Shown: piece by piece, positions 18,851 to 26,080 of the stretch
Layout: each line of letters begins with the position of its first letter
How positions within the stretch are numbered: the first letter of the stretch is position 1
NCBI GenBank assembly: GCA_963706425.1
Contig: CAVPMN010000020.1
Span: 62,001-126,000 of the forward strand
Length of the DNA: 64,000 nucleotides
Reading direction: 5' to 3'
Origin: CAVPMN01 sp963706425
Lineage (GTDB): Bacteria; Actinomycetota; Acidimicrobiia; Acidimicrobiales; Acidimicrobilacustridaceae
The notes under the pieces: model-generated
The model's input: only the letters and a program-made list of their open reading frames with translations
What the model was told of the DNA's origin: nothing
Database searches by the model: none
Position numbers and translations under genes: made by a program

Positions 18851-19297
18851 TCAGGCGAGCTCGTCGGGTGGCCAGCCGGGATCGAGCTGACGGAGGAACA
18901 GCGCACAGCGCTCCTGCTCGTCGGCCTCGCCGATGGCCGCGGCCATGGCCCGCAACCCGTCGAGCGCTCGGAGGAACCCGCGATTGGTCTCGTGGGACCA
19001 CCGGACGAAGCCGGAGCCGCGCCACCCGTTGGCGCGCAACGTGTCGAGGCCGCGGTGATAACCGATGCGGTAGTACGCGTAGCGCTCGATGTCGTCGCGC
19101 CCGAGCGCACCCAGCTCGGCCCAGCCGTCGACGTACCGGGGGTAGCGGGCGACCACGCCCGCGACCGCATCACGGCGCCCCGCCGTCGGCTCGGCGAGCG
19201 CGTCGCGGAGCGCAGCGGCTGCGTCGGCCGGCGCAGGAGGGAGCACGGTCTCAGGGGGGCCGGTGGGCGTGAGGTTCACCGGGCTGTGGTCGGACAT
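18851..19297 (-). CDS. DUF3151 family protein
   Basis: 148-residue actinobacterial protein of unknown role. The family hallmarks are all present: VLPPAPADAAAALRDAL, VARYPRYVDGWAELGAL, YAYYRIGYHRGLDTLRANGW, SHETNRGFLRALDGL and ERCALFLRQLDPGWP near the end. ATG 19297 is chosen because it follows a -10 (TAGCGT) by 7 nt, as in the leaderless genes here. The protein is helical with no membrane segment. It lies between the VOC remnant and an alpha/beta hydrolase on the same strand. Confidence 0.85.
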   Translation of the reverse strand: MSDHSPVNLTPTGPPETVLPPAPADAAAALRDALAEPTAGRRDAVAGVVARYPRYVDGWAELGALGRDDIERYAYYRIGYHRGLDTLRANGWRGSGFVRWSHETNRGFLRALDGLRAMAAAIGEADEQERCALFLRQLDPGWPPDELA

Positions 19298-19304
19298 GTG
19301 CCTC

Positions 19305-19310
19305 ACGCTA
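19305..19310 (-). promoter_or_regulatory. -10 element for DUF3151, overlapping the upstream stop codon
   Basis: Reverse-strand TAGCGT spans 19310-19305; its first three bases are the TAG stop of the upstream hydrolase gene. ATG 19297 follows after 7 nt. Confidence 0.5.
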
Positions 19311-20126
19311 GACCGCGATGCCGTCCGAGCTGCCCGCAGCTGTGCCCATCTCGACCGCGCGCCGAACGAAATGGGCGAACTCGTCCGGGTGGGACGCGTG
19401 GGCACCGTGCCCGGCACCGGCGACGACGACCAGCGTCGCGCCGACGACATCCTGGCTGAGCTCGGTCGCGGCTCGCCGATGTCGCTCGTCCGACAGATCG
19501 CCGTAGCCGCTGACGACCGGCGCCACGATGCCGCTCGGGTCGTAGGCCTCACCGAGGCGGATGCTGTCGAGGTCGGCGAGCAGCGCGTCGCCCTCGGATC
19601 GCCGCTGGGCGCGTGTGCGTGGCGGGAGTCGCTCCCACACCCGGTCGCCGACGATGCGGCGCATGAACAACTCGGCGGCGTCCGCCGGATCGCGTCGGGC
19701 CGCTGCGCCGATCGCCTGGTTGCCGGCCGACGTCGAGGGCCACCAGGGCTTCCAGGGCATCGGGGCCTCGAACGCCGCCACTGCCTCGACGAGCTGGGGT
19801 GCCCGTGCGGCGGCCGCCAGGGCGACGACCCCGCCGAGGCTGTGACCCACCACCGTCGACTCCTGGTCGTCGATCACGATCATCAGGTCGTCGACCAGTT
19901 CGTCGATGCCGGTGGCCACGCCGGCCGTCGACCGGCCATAGCCACGCCGGTCGTAGCGCACCACCTCGAGATCGGGGAGGCGACGGCTCACCTTCCCGAA
20001 CGACGAGGCGCGGTCCATCGTGCCGTGCACGAACACGACCCGGCGTGTTCCCGCAGGCAACTGGGCATCGTCGGCTCGCCGGTAGATCGCCAGGCCGTCG
20101 CGGTGCTCGACGCCGGCGCCCGTCAC
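19308..20126 (-). CDS. alpha/beta hydrolase
   Basis: 272-residue cytosolic hydrolase. VVFVHGTMDRASSFGKV carries the oxyanion HG motif, VRYDRRGYGRS is the usual strand-helix segment, and TVVGHSLGGVVALAAAA holds the nucleophile Ser near residue 94 (GxSxG). The catalytic His is probably in AGAGHGAHASHPDEFA near 245. GTG 20126 overlaps the pyk stop by 4 nt, so it is probably translated together with pyruvate kinase. Substrate unknown; the metabolic link with pyk may only be positional. Confidence 0.85.
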   Translation of the reverse strand: MTGAGVEHRDGLAIYRRADDAQLPAGTRRVVFVHGTMDRASSFGKVSRRLPDLEVVRYDRRGYGRSTAGVATGIDELVDDLMIVIDDQESTVVGHSLGGVVALAAAARAPQLVEAVAAFEAPMPWKPWWPSTSAGNQAIGAAARRDPADAAELFMRRIVGDRVWERLPPRTRAQRRSEGDALLADLDSIRLGEAYDPSGIVAPVVSGYGDLSDERHRRAATELSQDVVGATLVVVAGAGHGAHASHPDEFAHFVRRAVEMGTAAGSSDGIAV

Positions 20127-21550
20127 GGGATGCGGACGAGACGCAGACTGTCGGTGGCCCGGCCGGAGAACTCGCCCGAGCCGAACAAGAGCGCCACCAG
20201 GTCGCCCGACGCCACCTCACCCAGGCGCAGGGCCTCGGCGATGGCCGCCGGCACCAGGGTGTCGGGGTGGTCCTCGCCTTCGAGGAGGTGGGGCACCGCG
20301 CCCCAACTCATGCTGAGCTGGTGCACCGTGCGGGGGTGGGTGCTGAAGGCCAGGATGTTGGCCCGCGGACGGAACCTGGCGATCGACCGCACGGTGAAAC
20401 CGGTGCGCGAGAGGCAGATGATGGCGGAGGCTCTGGTGGCCGCCGCGGCTCGGTGGCCGGCGCTCGTCATGGCGTCGGTGATGGCGTCGCCCGGTTCACT
20501 CACCGGGCGGTCGGCGTGCAGGTGCTGGGCCCAGCCCTCGTAGTCGAACTCGTCGTCGGCCCGCTCGGCGATGCGGGCCATCGTGGCCACCGTGCGGACC
20601 GGATCGACGCCGATCGCCGTCTCGCCAGAGAGCATCACGGCGCTCGAGCCGTCGAACACGGCGTTGGCCACGTCGGACGCCTCGGCACGGGTGGGGATCG
20701 GAGCCTGGATCATCGACTCGAGCATCTGGGTGGCGGTGATGGCCGGCCGACCCAGGGCGACGCATCGATGGATGATCTGCTTCTGGAGGTGGGGCAGTTC
20801 CTCGATGGGGAACTCGGACCCGAGGTCGCCTCGGGCCACCATCACTGCGCCCGACGCCTCGATGATGCCGTCGAGGTTCTCGACCGCGGCACGGGTCTCG
20901 ACCTTGGCCACGACGAGCGGGCCGTTGGGATAGGGCTCGGTGCCGATGCGGCGCACGTCGTGGGCGGAGCGGACGAACGACAGCGCCACCATGTCGATCC
21001 CCACGTCGATGAACGCGTCGAGCAGCCGGAGATCTTCTTGGGTGGGGGTGGTGAGCTGCAGCCGATCGGACGGGATGTGGATGCCGGGTCGGCCCTTGAG
21101 GATCCCTCCATGGATGACGCACACCTCGATGTGGTCGCCGGCTCGGCCGAGCGACTCGACCACGACCGCGCCGTCGCCGAAGGCGATCGTGTCGCCGGCC
21201 CGCACATCGGTGAGCAGCCGCTCGTAGTCGACCTCGATGACCTCGGCGGTGCTGGCCTGATGGCCGGGGGTGAGGCGGATCCGTTGCCCCTCGGTGAGCA
21301 CCAGGCCCTCGTCGGGCACGGTGCCGGCGCGGATCTTCGGTCCGGGAAGGTCTGCCAGGATGCCGACCACCCGCCCGTAGTCGGCCGCCACCTTGCGGAT
21401 GCGGTGGTAGCGGGCGAGCGCCTGGTCGAGCGACTCGTGCGCGAGACCCATGCGAGCGACGTCCATACCTGCTGCGATCATGCCCTTGAGCACCGGCTCG
21501 GAATCGGACGCCGGGCCGATCGTGGCGATGATCTTGGTGCGACGTGGCAT
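20123..21550 (-). CDS. pyk: pyruvate kinase, K+-independent type
   Basis: Converts phosphoenolpyruvate and ADP to pyruvate and ATP. The 475-residue protein has TKIIATIGPASDSEPVLKG, LADLPGPKIRAG, VAKVETRAAVENLDGII with the catalytic Lys, VARGDLGSEFP and ITATQMLESMI. Two details are unusual. Lys stands where K+-dependent enzymes have Glu (GPKIR), and the usual NFSHG loop, which supplies K+ ligands, is replaced by MGLAHES near residue 33. Both point to an enzyme that does not use K+. ATG 21550 is preceded 6 nt upstream by TAGCGT. It heads a short operon with the alpha/beta hydrolase. Confidence 0.92.
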   Translation of the reverse strand: MPRRTKIIATIGPASDSEPVLKGMIAAGMDVARMGLAHESLDQALARYHRIRKVAADYGRVVGILADLPGPKIRAGTVPDEGLVLTEGQRIRLTPGHQASTAEVIEVDYERLLTDVRAGDTIAFGDGAVVVESLGRAGDHIEVCVIHGGILKGRPGIHIPSDRLQLTTPTQEDLRLLDAFIDVGIDMVALSFVRSAHDVRRIGTEPYPNGPLVVAKVETRAAVENLDGIIEASGAVMVARGDLGSEFPIEELPHLQKQIIHRCVALGRPAITATQMLESMIQAPIPTRAEASDVANAVFDGSSAVMLSGETAIGVDPVRTVATMARIAERADDEFDYEGWAQHLHADRPVSEPGDAITDAMTSAGHRAAAATRASAIICLSRTGFTVRSIARFRPRANILAFSTHPRTVHQLSMSWGAVPHLLEGEDHPDTLVPAAIAEALRLGEVASGDLVALLFGSGEFSGRATDSLRLVRIP

Positions 21551-21556
21551 GGTCCA

Positions 21557-21576
21557 ACGCTAGCGGCCCCTAGGCT
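21557..21576. promoter_or_regulatory. back-to-back -10 elements for pyk and the histidine phosphatase
   Basis: In the 37-nt divergent gap, reverse-strand TAGCGT (21562-21557) ends 6 nt before pyk ATG 21550. Forward TAGGCT (21571-21576) ends 11 nt before ATG 21588. Each promoter's -35 region must overlap the other's coding or core sequence. Confidence 0.5.
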
Positions 21577-21587
21577 CTGCCCCCGCC

Positions 21588-22181
21588 ATGGAACTGCTGC
21601 TCATCCGCCACGCGCGACCGTTGCGACTCGAAGTCGACGACGGCCCGGCCGATCCCGCCCTCGACGAGCTCGGCCGACGGCAGGCCGATGCGCTGGCCGA
21701 GTGGCTGACCGAGCCGCTCTCGGCCATCTACACCAGTCCGCTCCAGCGGGCGATCGAGACCGCCGCTCCCCTCGCCCACCGCACCGGCCTCAGTCCGGTC
21801 GTGGTCGACGAGGTGGCCGAGTGGGACCGTGACGCATCTGCCTACATTCCGATCGAAGAGCTGAAGGCCACCGGCCATCCCTGGTGGGATGCGATGGCCG
21901 ACAATCGTCTCGACGAGTTGGGCATCGACGTGCGGGGCTTCACCGGCCGAGTGGTTTCCGCGCTCACTGACATCGCCGCGCGTCACCGCTCGGAGAGGGT
22001 TGCCGTGGTCTGCCACGGCGGCGTCATCAACGTCTTCGCCGCCACAGTCCTCGCGGTTCCCGACCTGCTCTTCTTCGAGCCCGCCTACGCGTCGATCAGC
22101 CGCGTGCTCGTCTCCGGCGACGGTGTCCGGTCGATCCGCTCGCTCAACGAGACGGCGCACGTCCGCCATCTGTTGACCTAG
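21588..22181 (+). CDS. histidine phosphatase family protein
   Basis: 197-residue phosphoglycerate-mutase-like phosphatase. The phosphohistidine motif appears as LLIRHARPLRL (RHA where RHG is usual), followed by IYTSPLQRAIETAAPL and the second catalytic His in VAVVCHGGVINVFAA near residue 143. EVAEWDRDASAYIPIEEL provides the conserved acidic residue. The substrate cannot be predicted; members act on phosphosugars, nucleotides or proteins. It diverges from pyk and ends facing the acyl-CoA dehydrogenase gene, with a palindromic repeat between them. Confidence 0.85.
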   Translation: MELLLIRHARPLRLEVDDGPADPALDELGRRQADALAEWLTEPLSAIYTSPLQRAIETAAPLAHRTGLSPVVVDEVAEWDRDASAYIPIEELKATGHPWWDAMADNRLDELGIDVRGFTGRVVSALTDIAARHRSERVAVVCHGGVINVFAATVLAVPDLLFFEPAYASISRVLVSGDGVRSIRSLNETAHVRHLLT

Positions 22182-22185
22182 TCCG

Positions 22186-22237
22186 GAACTTGTCGCGTGT
22201 CCCGGGCCGGCAGACCCCGGATACGCGACAGGGAACG
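22186..22237. repeat. REP-like palindromic element, copy 1
   Basis: TGTCGCGT (22191-22198) pairs with ACGCGACA (22223-22230), and an inner CCCGGG/CCCGG arm gives a second short stem. The flanks read GGAAC before and GGGAACGG after the arms. The same arm sequences and the CCCCGGATnCGCGACAGG side recur in two tandem copies near 44.0 kb. Here it lies between two convergent genes and could also act as a terminator. Confidence 0.7.
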
Positions 22238-22249
22238 GAGGATCGGTCG

Positions 22250-23458
22250 CTAGTTGCGCGGAACGTCTCGCCACGGGAGGTCCTTGTCGACACGGATGTC
22301 GCCAGGCAGGCCGAGCATCCGCTCGCCGAGGATGTTCTTCATCACCTCGGTGGTGCCGCCCTCGATCGAGTTGGCCCGCATGCGCAGGAACGCCTTTTGC
22401 GGACAGTCCCAGTGCAGCACGGTGTCGGGCCGGGTCTGGGCGTAGCTCGTGTAGAGCATGCCGTCGGCACCCAACACGTCGACTGCGAACTCGACGATGC
22501 GCTTGTTGAGCTCGGCCGCGAACAGCTTGCCCACCGATCCTTCAGGGCCGGGCGTGCCCTTCGACCGCAGTTGGCTGGCGCGGATGTTGGTGAGGCGCAA
22601 CACCTCGGCATCGATCCAGAGACGGGCCAACCGATCGCGATCGACGCTGCGCCGGTGGTCGGTCTGCTCCCACGCCCGGAGCGCCTCGTTGATGAGGCCC
22701 GAGCCCTTCTGGGGGATCGCCCCACCGATCGCGACGCGCTCGTTCATGAGCGTCGTCAGGGCCACGTGCCAACCCTCGCCGACGTCGCCCAGCCTCTCGC
22801 CGTCGGGGATGCGCACATCCGAGAAGAACACCTCGTTGAACTCGGCTTCCCCCGTCATCTGGCGCAGTGGACGCACCTCGACCCCGGGCGCGTGCATGTC
22901 GACCACGAAGTAGGTGAGCCCCTTGTGCTTGGGGGCGTCGGGGTTGGTGCGGGCGACGATCATCCCCCAACGGGCCAGGTGGGCCAGCGTGGTCCACACC
23001 TTCTGACCGTTGAGCACCCATTCGTCGCCGTCGCGCTCGGCCATGGTGGCGAGCGACGCCACGTCGGAGCCGGCCCCCGGCTCGCTGAAGAGCTGGCACC
23101 ACACCTCCTCACCCGTGAACAGCGGTCTCAGATAGCGATCCCGCTGCGCGTCGGTGCCGTGGGTGACGATGGTGGGCGCACCCATGCCGTGCCCGATCGG
23201 ATTGCGCGCATACGCGTTCGGAGCGCCGGCGCCGATGAGCAGCTTGTCGACGATCTGCTGGAGGCGGCGGCTGGCCGCCAGCCCGCCTTGGCCCTCGGGA
23301 AAGTGCACCCAACCGAGACCGGCGTCGTACTGCGCACCGAGGAACGTGGCCGGGTCGGTGCTCATCGGGGGGTGGGCCGCCAACAGCTCCGCGCACAGCT
23401 CGCGCACACGGGTCTCGTCGTGATCGACGGTGATCGTGTCGCGGGTGGTCTCGGTCAC
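22250..23458 (-). CDS. acyl-CoA dehydrogenase
   Basis: FAD flavoprotein of 402 residues that oxidises acyl-CoA to enoyl-CoA. Family motifs are CQLFSEPGAGSDVASL and WVLNGQKVWTTLAHLARWGM (FAD and substrate binding), LNERVAIGGAIPQ, and the C-terminal NSIEGGTTEVMKNILGERMLGLP. The short N-terminus and VHFPEGQGGLAASRRLQQI suggest the actinobacterial branch used on long or branched acyl chains or steroid side chains; substrate not known. The GTG start overlaps the stop of the upstream flavin-reductase fusion by 4 nt, so the two are likely expressed together. Confidence 0.9.
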   Translation of the reverse strand: MTETTRDTITVDHDETRVRELCAELLAAHPPMSTDPATFLGAQYDAGLGWVHFPEGQGGLAASRRLQQIVDKLLIGAGAPNAYARNPIGHGMGAPTIVTHGTDAQRDRYLRPLFTGEEVWCQLFSEPGAGSDVASLATMAERDGDEWVLNGQKVWTTLAHLARWGMIVARTNPDAPKHKGLTYFVVDMHAPGVEVRPLRQMTGEAEFNEVFFSDVRIPDGERLGDVGEGWHVALTTLMNERVAIGGAIPQKGSGLINEALRAWEQTDHRRSVDRDRLARLWIDAEVLRLTNIRASQLRSKGTPGPEGSVGKLFAAELNKRIVEFAVDVLGADGMLYTSYAQTRPDTVLHWDCPQKAFLRMRANSIEGGTTEVMKNILGERMLGLPGDIRVDKDLPWRDVPRN

Positions 23459-24510
23459 GCTTGCTCTCCTTCATCGGCCTGCTGGTGAGGGGCGGTCCAC
23501 ACGGTCACCCGACTCGGCGCGCGAGCGCCGAGCGCCTCGACGAACGCGTCGAGCGGGAACGCCGGCAACCGTTGCAGATGGTCGACCAGTCCGCACGCGT
23601 CGATGCGATCGATGGGCACGAGGCACCCCCGGGTCTCGTTGCCGCCGAGCACGACGACGCCGCCGGACGCCGCATGCACGCCGGACTTGGCGGTGACCAC
23701 CTCGACCTCGGTGACCTCCGTCCAGTCGACCTCCTCGCAGCGCCCGTCGGCCAGCTCGCGCCGGGCGCCGAACTCGTCGAGACGCAGATCGACCGTCGCG
23801 GCGCGCAGCACGTCGCGCCGACCCTGGTTGCGCGAGATGGCGATGCACACGACCACCGGCGCCATGATCAACAAGACGACGAGCCATTGGGTCATGACCG
23901 GGGCCGATTCGCTGTCGAGCGCAGCCGGATCGGCGCCATCCGCCTCGGCCAACCTCGCGAGCAGGCGGTCGCGTATCGAGTCGCCGGGCTCCCGGGCTCG
24001 CTCACCGGTCACCCGCCAGCCGAGCCGGGACGAGTACAGCAGCGGTGGCTCACCGAGCCGACCCTCTCCGCTGGCCTCCACCCGACCGAAGAACAGGTCG
24101 TGGTCGATGGAGAGTGGCGGGAAGCCGTGGTGACCGCCCAGGGCTGTCTGGTGGTCGAGCACCCGGCACGCGAGCCACGCGATCGAGTCGCGAACGACGA
24201 CATGGCCGTCGACCACGTGGAGGTACTCGTCGGCGATCTGATGGAACCGGCGACCGGGATAGGAGAAGTACTGCGCAGCGTCCACCTGATCAGCCGCCAT
24301 GATCGACACGCTGAAGTTGCCGGACGCGACGATGAGGGGGTGCGTATCGTGCTTCGGTGACACCGAGGCCATGACGATGGGCTCCTCGAACGACACCTGG
24401 CAGACCCAGTGCGAGCAGTAGGCACGGGTGATGCCGTCATGGGTCGCAGCCACCACCTGCACCCCCTTCATCATCTGCCCGAGGCACCGCTTCGTCTCGC
24501 GATCGATCAT
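23455..24510 (-). CDS. flavin reductase-like domain fused to a membrane helix and PH-like domain
   Basis: 351 residues in one uninterrupted frame. Residues 1-175 match the flavin reductase-like FMN-binding domain: LGQMMKGVQVVAATHDGITR, SFEEPIVMASVSPKHDTHP and FSVSIMAADQ. A linker follows, then a single strong membrane helix (TQWLVVLLIMAPVVVCIAIS, about 206-225). The C-terminal 125 residues (RAATVDLRLDEFGARRELAD, then EVDWTEVTEVEVVTAKSG) look like a PH-type beta barrel. An in-frame ATG at the helix (MTQWLVV) could be the start of a separate gene if a stop codon had been lost, and indels are frequent in this sequence, so a false fusion is possible. It is transcribed with the acyl-CoA dehydrogenase. 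Confidence 0.7.
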   Translation of the reverse strand: MIDRETKRCLGQMMKGVQVVAATHDGITRAYCSHWVCQVSFEEPIVMASVSPKHDTHPLIVASGNFSVSIMAADQVDAAQYFSYPGRRFHQIADEYLHVVDGHVVVRDSIAWLACRVLDHQTALGGHHGFPPLSIDHDLFFGRVEASGEGRLGEPPLLYSSRLGWRVTGERAREPGDSIRDRLLARLAEADGADPAALDSESAPVMTQWLVVLLIMAPVVVCIAISRNQGRRDVLRAATVDLRLDEFGARRELADGRCEEVDWTEVTEVEVVTAKSGVHAASGGVVVLGGNETRGCLVPIDRIDACGLVDHLQRLPAFPLDAFVEALGARAPSRVTVWTAPHQQADEGEQA

Positions 24511-24518
24511 GCCCGGGC

Positions 24519-24524
24519 AGCCTA
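24519..24524 (-). promoter_or_regulatory. -10 element for the flavin reductase/acyl-CoA dehydrogenase operon
   Basis: Reverse-strand TAGGCT ends 8 nt before ATG 24510 and lies next to the terminator of the upstream gene. Confidence 0.5.
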
Positions 24525-24525
24525 G

Positions 24526-24553
24526 GAGCCGTCAGACGTCAGGCGGACGGCTC
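24526..24553 (-). terminator. hairpin after the SirB1-like gene
   Basis: GAGCCGTC (24526-24533) pairs with GACGGCTC (24546-24553), 8 bp, overlapping the stop of the SirB1-like gene. The next gene's -10 follows at once. Confidence 0.5.
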
Positions 24554-25338
24554 AGTTGAGTCGGGCGCGCAGCTGTGAGGCGTGCCGCAGGTACTCGTCG
24601 CCCACCTCGCCCCCGAGGGCGTCGGCGAGCGCCTCGAACTCGTGAGCCGCGGCTGAGAAGTCGCCGGTTGCCGCAAGGGCGCCGGCCAACTCTCCCCGCT
24701 CCTCGGGCGCGACACCCGGTATGGCGAGCCTAAGGCGCATCACCCACAGCAGGGAGCGATGGTCGCTCGTGGCCGCGAACACTGCCCGGAGGTTGGCCAG
24801 CATGCGGGCGAGGATGGCGAACGTGCCGACCGGCTGCAGATAGCCACGGTCGAACGGGAGCTTCGTCGCCCTGCACCTGGTGGAACGTCTCGGCGCACCC
24901 GGAGACGTCGAGGACTCGTCCCCCTTCGAAGGCGTCGACGTATACCGACTGATCGACCTGATCCCTGACGAGGAAGTGTCCCGGCATGCCGATGCCCACC
25001 AGCGGCACCCCGAGGCGGCGGCCGACCGAGATCATCATCACGGAGAGACTGATCGGGATCCCTCGACGGTTCTCGATGACCGTGTGGAGATAGCTGTTGG
25101 CCGGGTCGTAGTAGCGATCGCGGTTGCCTCGGAACCCGAGGTCGCCGAACAGATGGGCCACCAGGCCGTCGAGCGTGGGCGAAGGGCAGCCGGATGCGAA
25201 GCGATCGAGCTGATCCAGATAGCGCTCGACCACCACACCCGGGTGCGCGTGCCGGGCGATGAGCAACGCCGCCTCGTCGAGTGGCACCTGCGGTTCGGGT
25301 CGCGTCATCAGCTCCCGGAACAGATTGGTGGCCTCCAC
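24552..25338 (-). CDS. SirB1-like transglutaminase-fold protein, frameshifted near 24866
   Basis: GTG 25338 gives MEATNLFRELMTRPEPQVPLD. The N-terminal two thirds match the SirB1/transglutaminase-like family: FGDLGFRGNRDRYYDPANSY, VIENRRGIPISLSVMMISVG, GIGMPGHFLVRDQ and YVDAFEGGRVLD. Near 24866 one extra base shifts the frame; the correct continuation is LPFDRGYLQPVG, then MLANLRAVF and a TPR-like C-terminus (EERGELAGALAATGDFSAAA) to 24552. In these proteins the catalytic Cys is usually replaced, so it is likely non-enzymatic; I see N-R-R-G-I-P-I-S at that position, with no Cys. Role unknown. Confidence 0.8.
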
Positions 25339-25376
25339 TCAGCGGAGGGTACCGGCTCGATTCGGCGACAGACGCG

Positions 25377-25407
25377 GCACGACCCGCCCGGTTCGGGCGG
25401 GTCGTGC
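25377..25407 (-). terminator. strong hairpin terminator after the secreted-protein gene
   Basis: GCACGACCCGCCCG (25377-25390), a GTT loop, and CGGGCGGGTCGTGC (25394-25407) form a perfect 14-bp stem, directly downstream of the reverse gene ending at 25409. No U-tract follows. Confidence 0.8.
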
Positions 25408-25408
25408 C

Positions 25409-25963
25409 TCACTTCTGGACAATGCCTGCTCGGCGGAACCCGTCAGCCGGTGAAACGAGGCGTGGCCGCTGCGGCGGCCGCAGCTGCCGTGGTGGTGGTG
25501 GCGCCGCGGTCGTGGTGGTGGTGACCACGTCGGAGAACACGTTGGTGATCTCTGCCTCGTAGAGGGTGGGGTCCTCGATGGCGACCTCGCTCTCGCCGTT
25601 GATCACCTCGTCGGCGCCACCGTCGTCGGTCTCGGTGATCGTGCACTCGGCCGGGCCGAAGAACACGAACTCTTCCTCGCCGCCCTCGGGACCGAAGGTG
25701 ATGTCCTCGTCGTAGACGATCTCCTGGAGGCCGGCAGGGGTGAGCTCCAGATCGACGGGGATGGTGCCGTTCGGGCCGTCTGCGTCGACGCAGAAGACGT
25801 TGATGACGAACTCGGCGTCGGCCGGCGGGGTGCCCTCGACCGTCTTGATGACGGTGAGCGTGGCGGTCTCCCCAACCTCGCCTGCCGAGACCGGCGATGC
25901 GGTGATGACGAACGCGGTGCCGACCAACAAGGTCGCCGCAAGTGCGAGCGAACGGAGCTTCAC
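25409..25963 (-). CDS. secreted protein with signal peptide and Thr/Ala/Pro-rich tail
   Basis: GTG 25963 has a strong GGAGG site. Residues 1-27 form a classic signal peptide (KLRSLALAATLLVGTAFVIT, cleavage near SAG). The mature part is acidic and beta-rich (ATLTVIKTVEGTPPADAEF, FGPAECTITETDDGG), resembling DUF5979-like or adhesin-type surface repeats. Then comes a VVTTTTTAAPPPP linker. The listed end (25409) gives an odd basic tail; one missing base near 25500 would instead give TTTTAAAAAAAATPRFTG and a stop at 25443, the more usual type of C-terminus for such proteins. Function unknown; it is probably exported and cell-surface associated. Confidence 0.7.
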   Translation of the reverse strand: MKLRSLALAATLLVGTAFVITASPVSAGEVGETATLTVIKTVEGTPPADAEFVINVFCVDADGPNGTIPVDLELTPAGLQEIVYDEDITFGPEGGEEEFVFFGPAECTITETDDGGADEVINGESEVAIEDPTLYEAEITNVFSDVVTTTTTAAPPPPRQLRPPQRPRLVSPADGFRRAGIVQK

Positions 25964-26018
25964 GAACCAACCTCCAGCTAGGTGTTGCCCGACGTCGACC
26001 GCCGCAGCACGTCGAGAG

Positions 26019-26024
26019 TAGCGT
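26019..26024 (+). promoter_or_regulatory. -10 element for the acyl-CoA ligase gene
   Basis: TAGCGT lies 56 nt before ATG 26081, in the 117-nt divergent gap with the secreted-protein gene. A GAGGAG ribosome site at 26071-26076 indicates a leadered transcript. Confidence 0.35.
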
Positions 26025-26080
26025 CACCGCGACCCCTGCTCACGAATCCCCCGCCCGTACGCACATCCCCGAGGAGCGCG

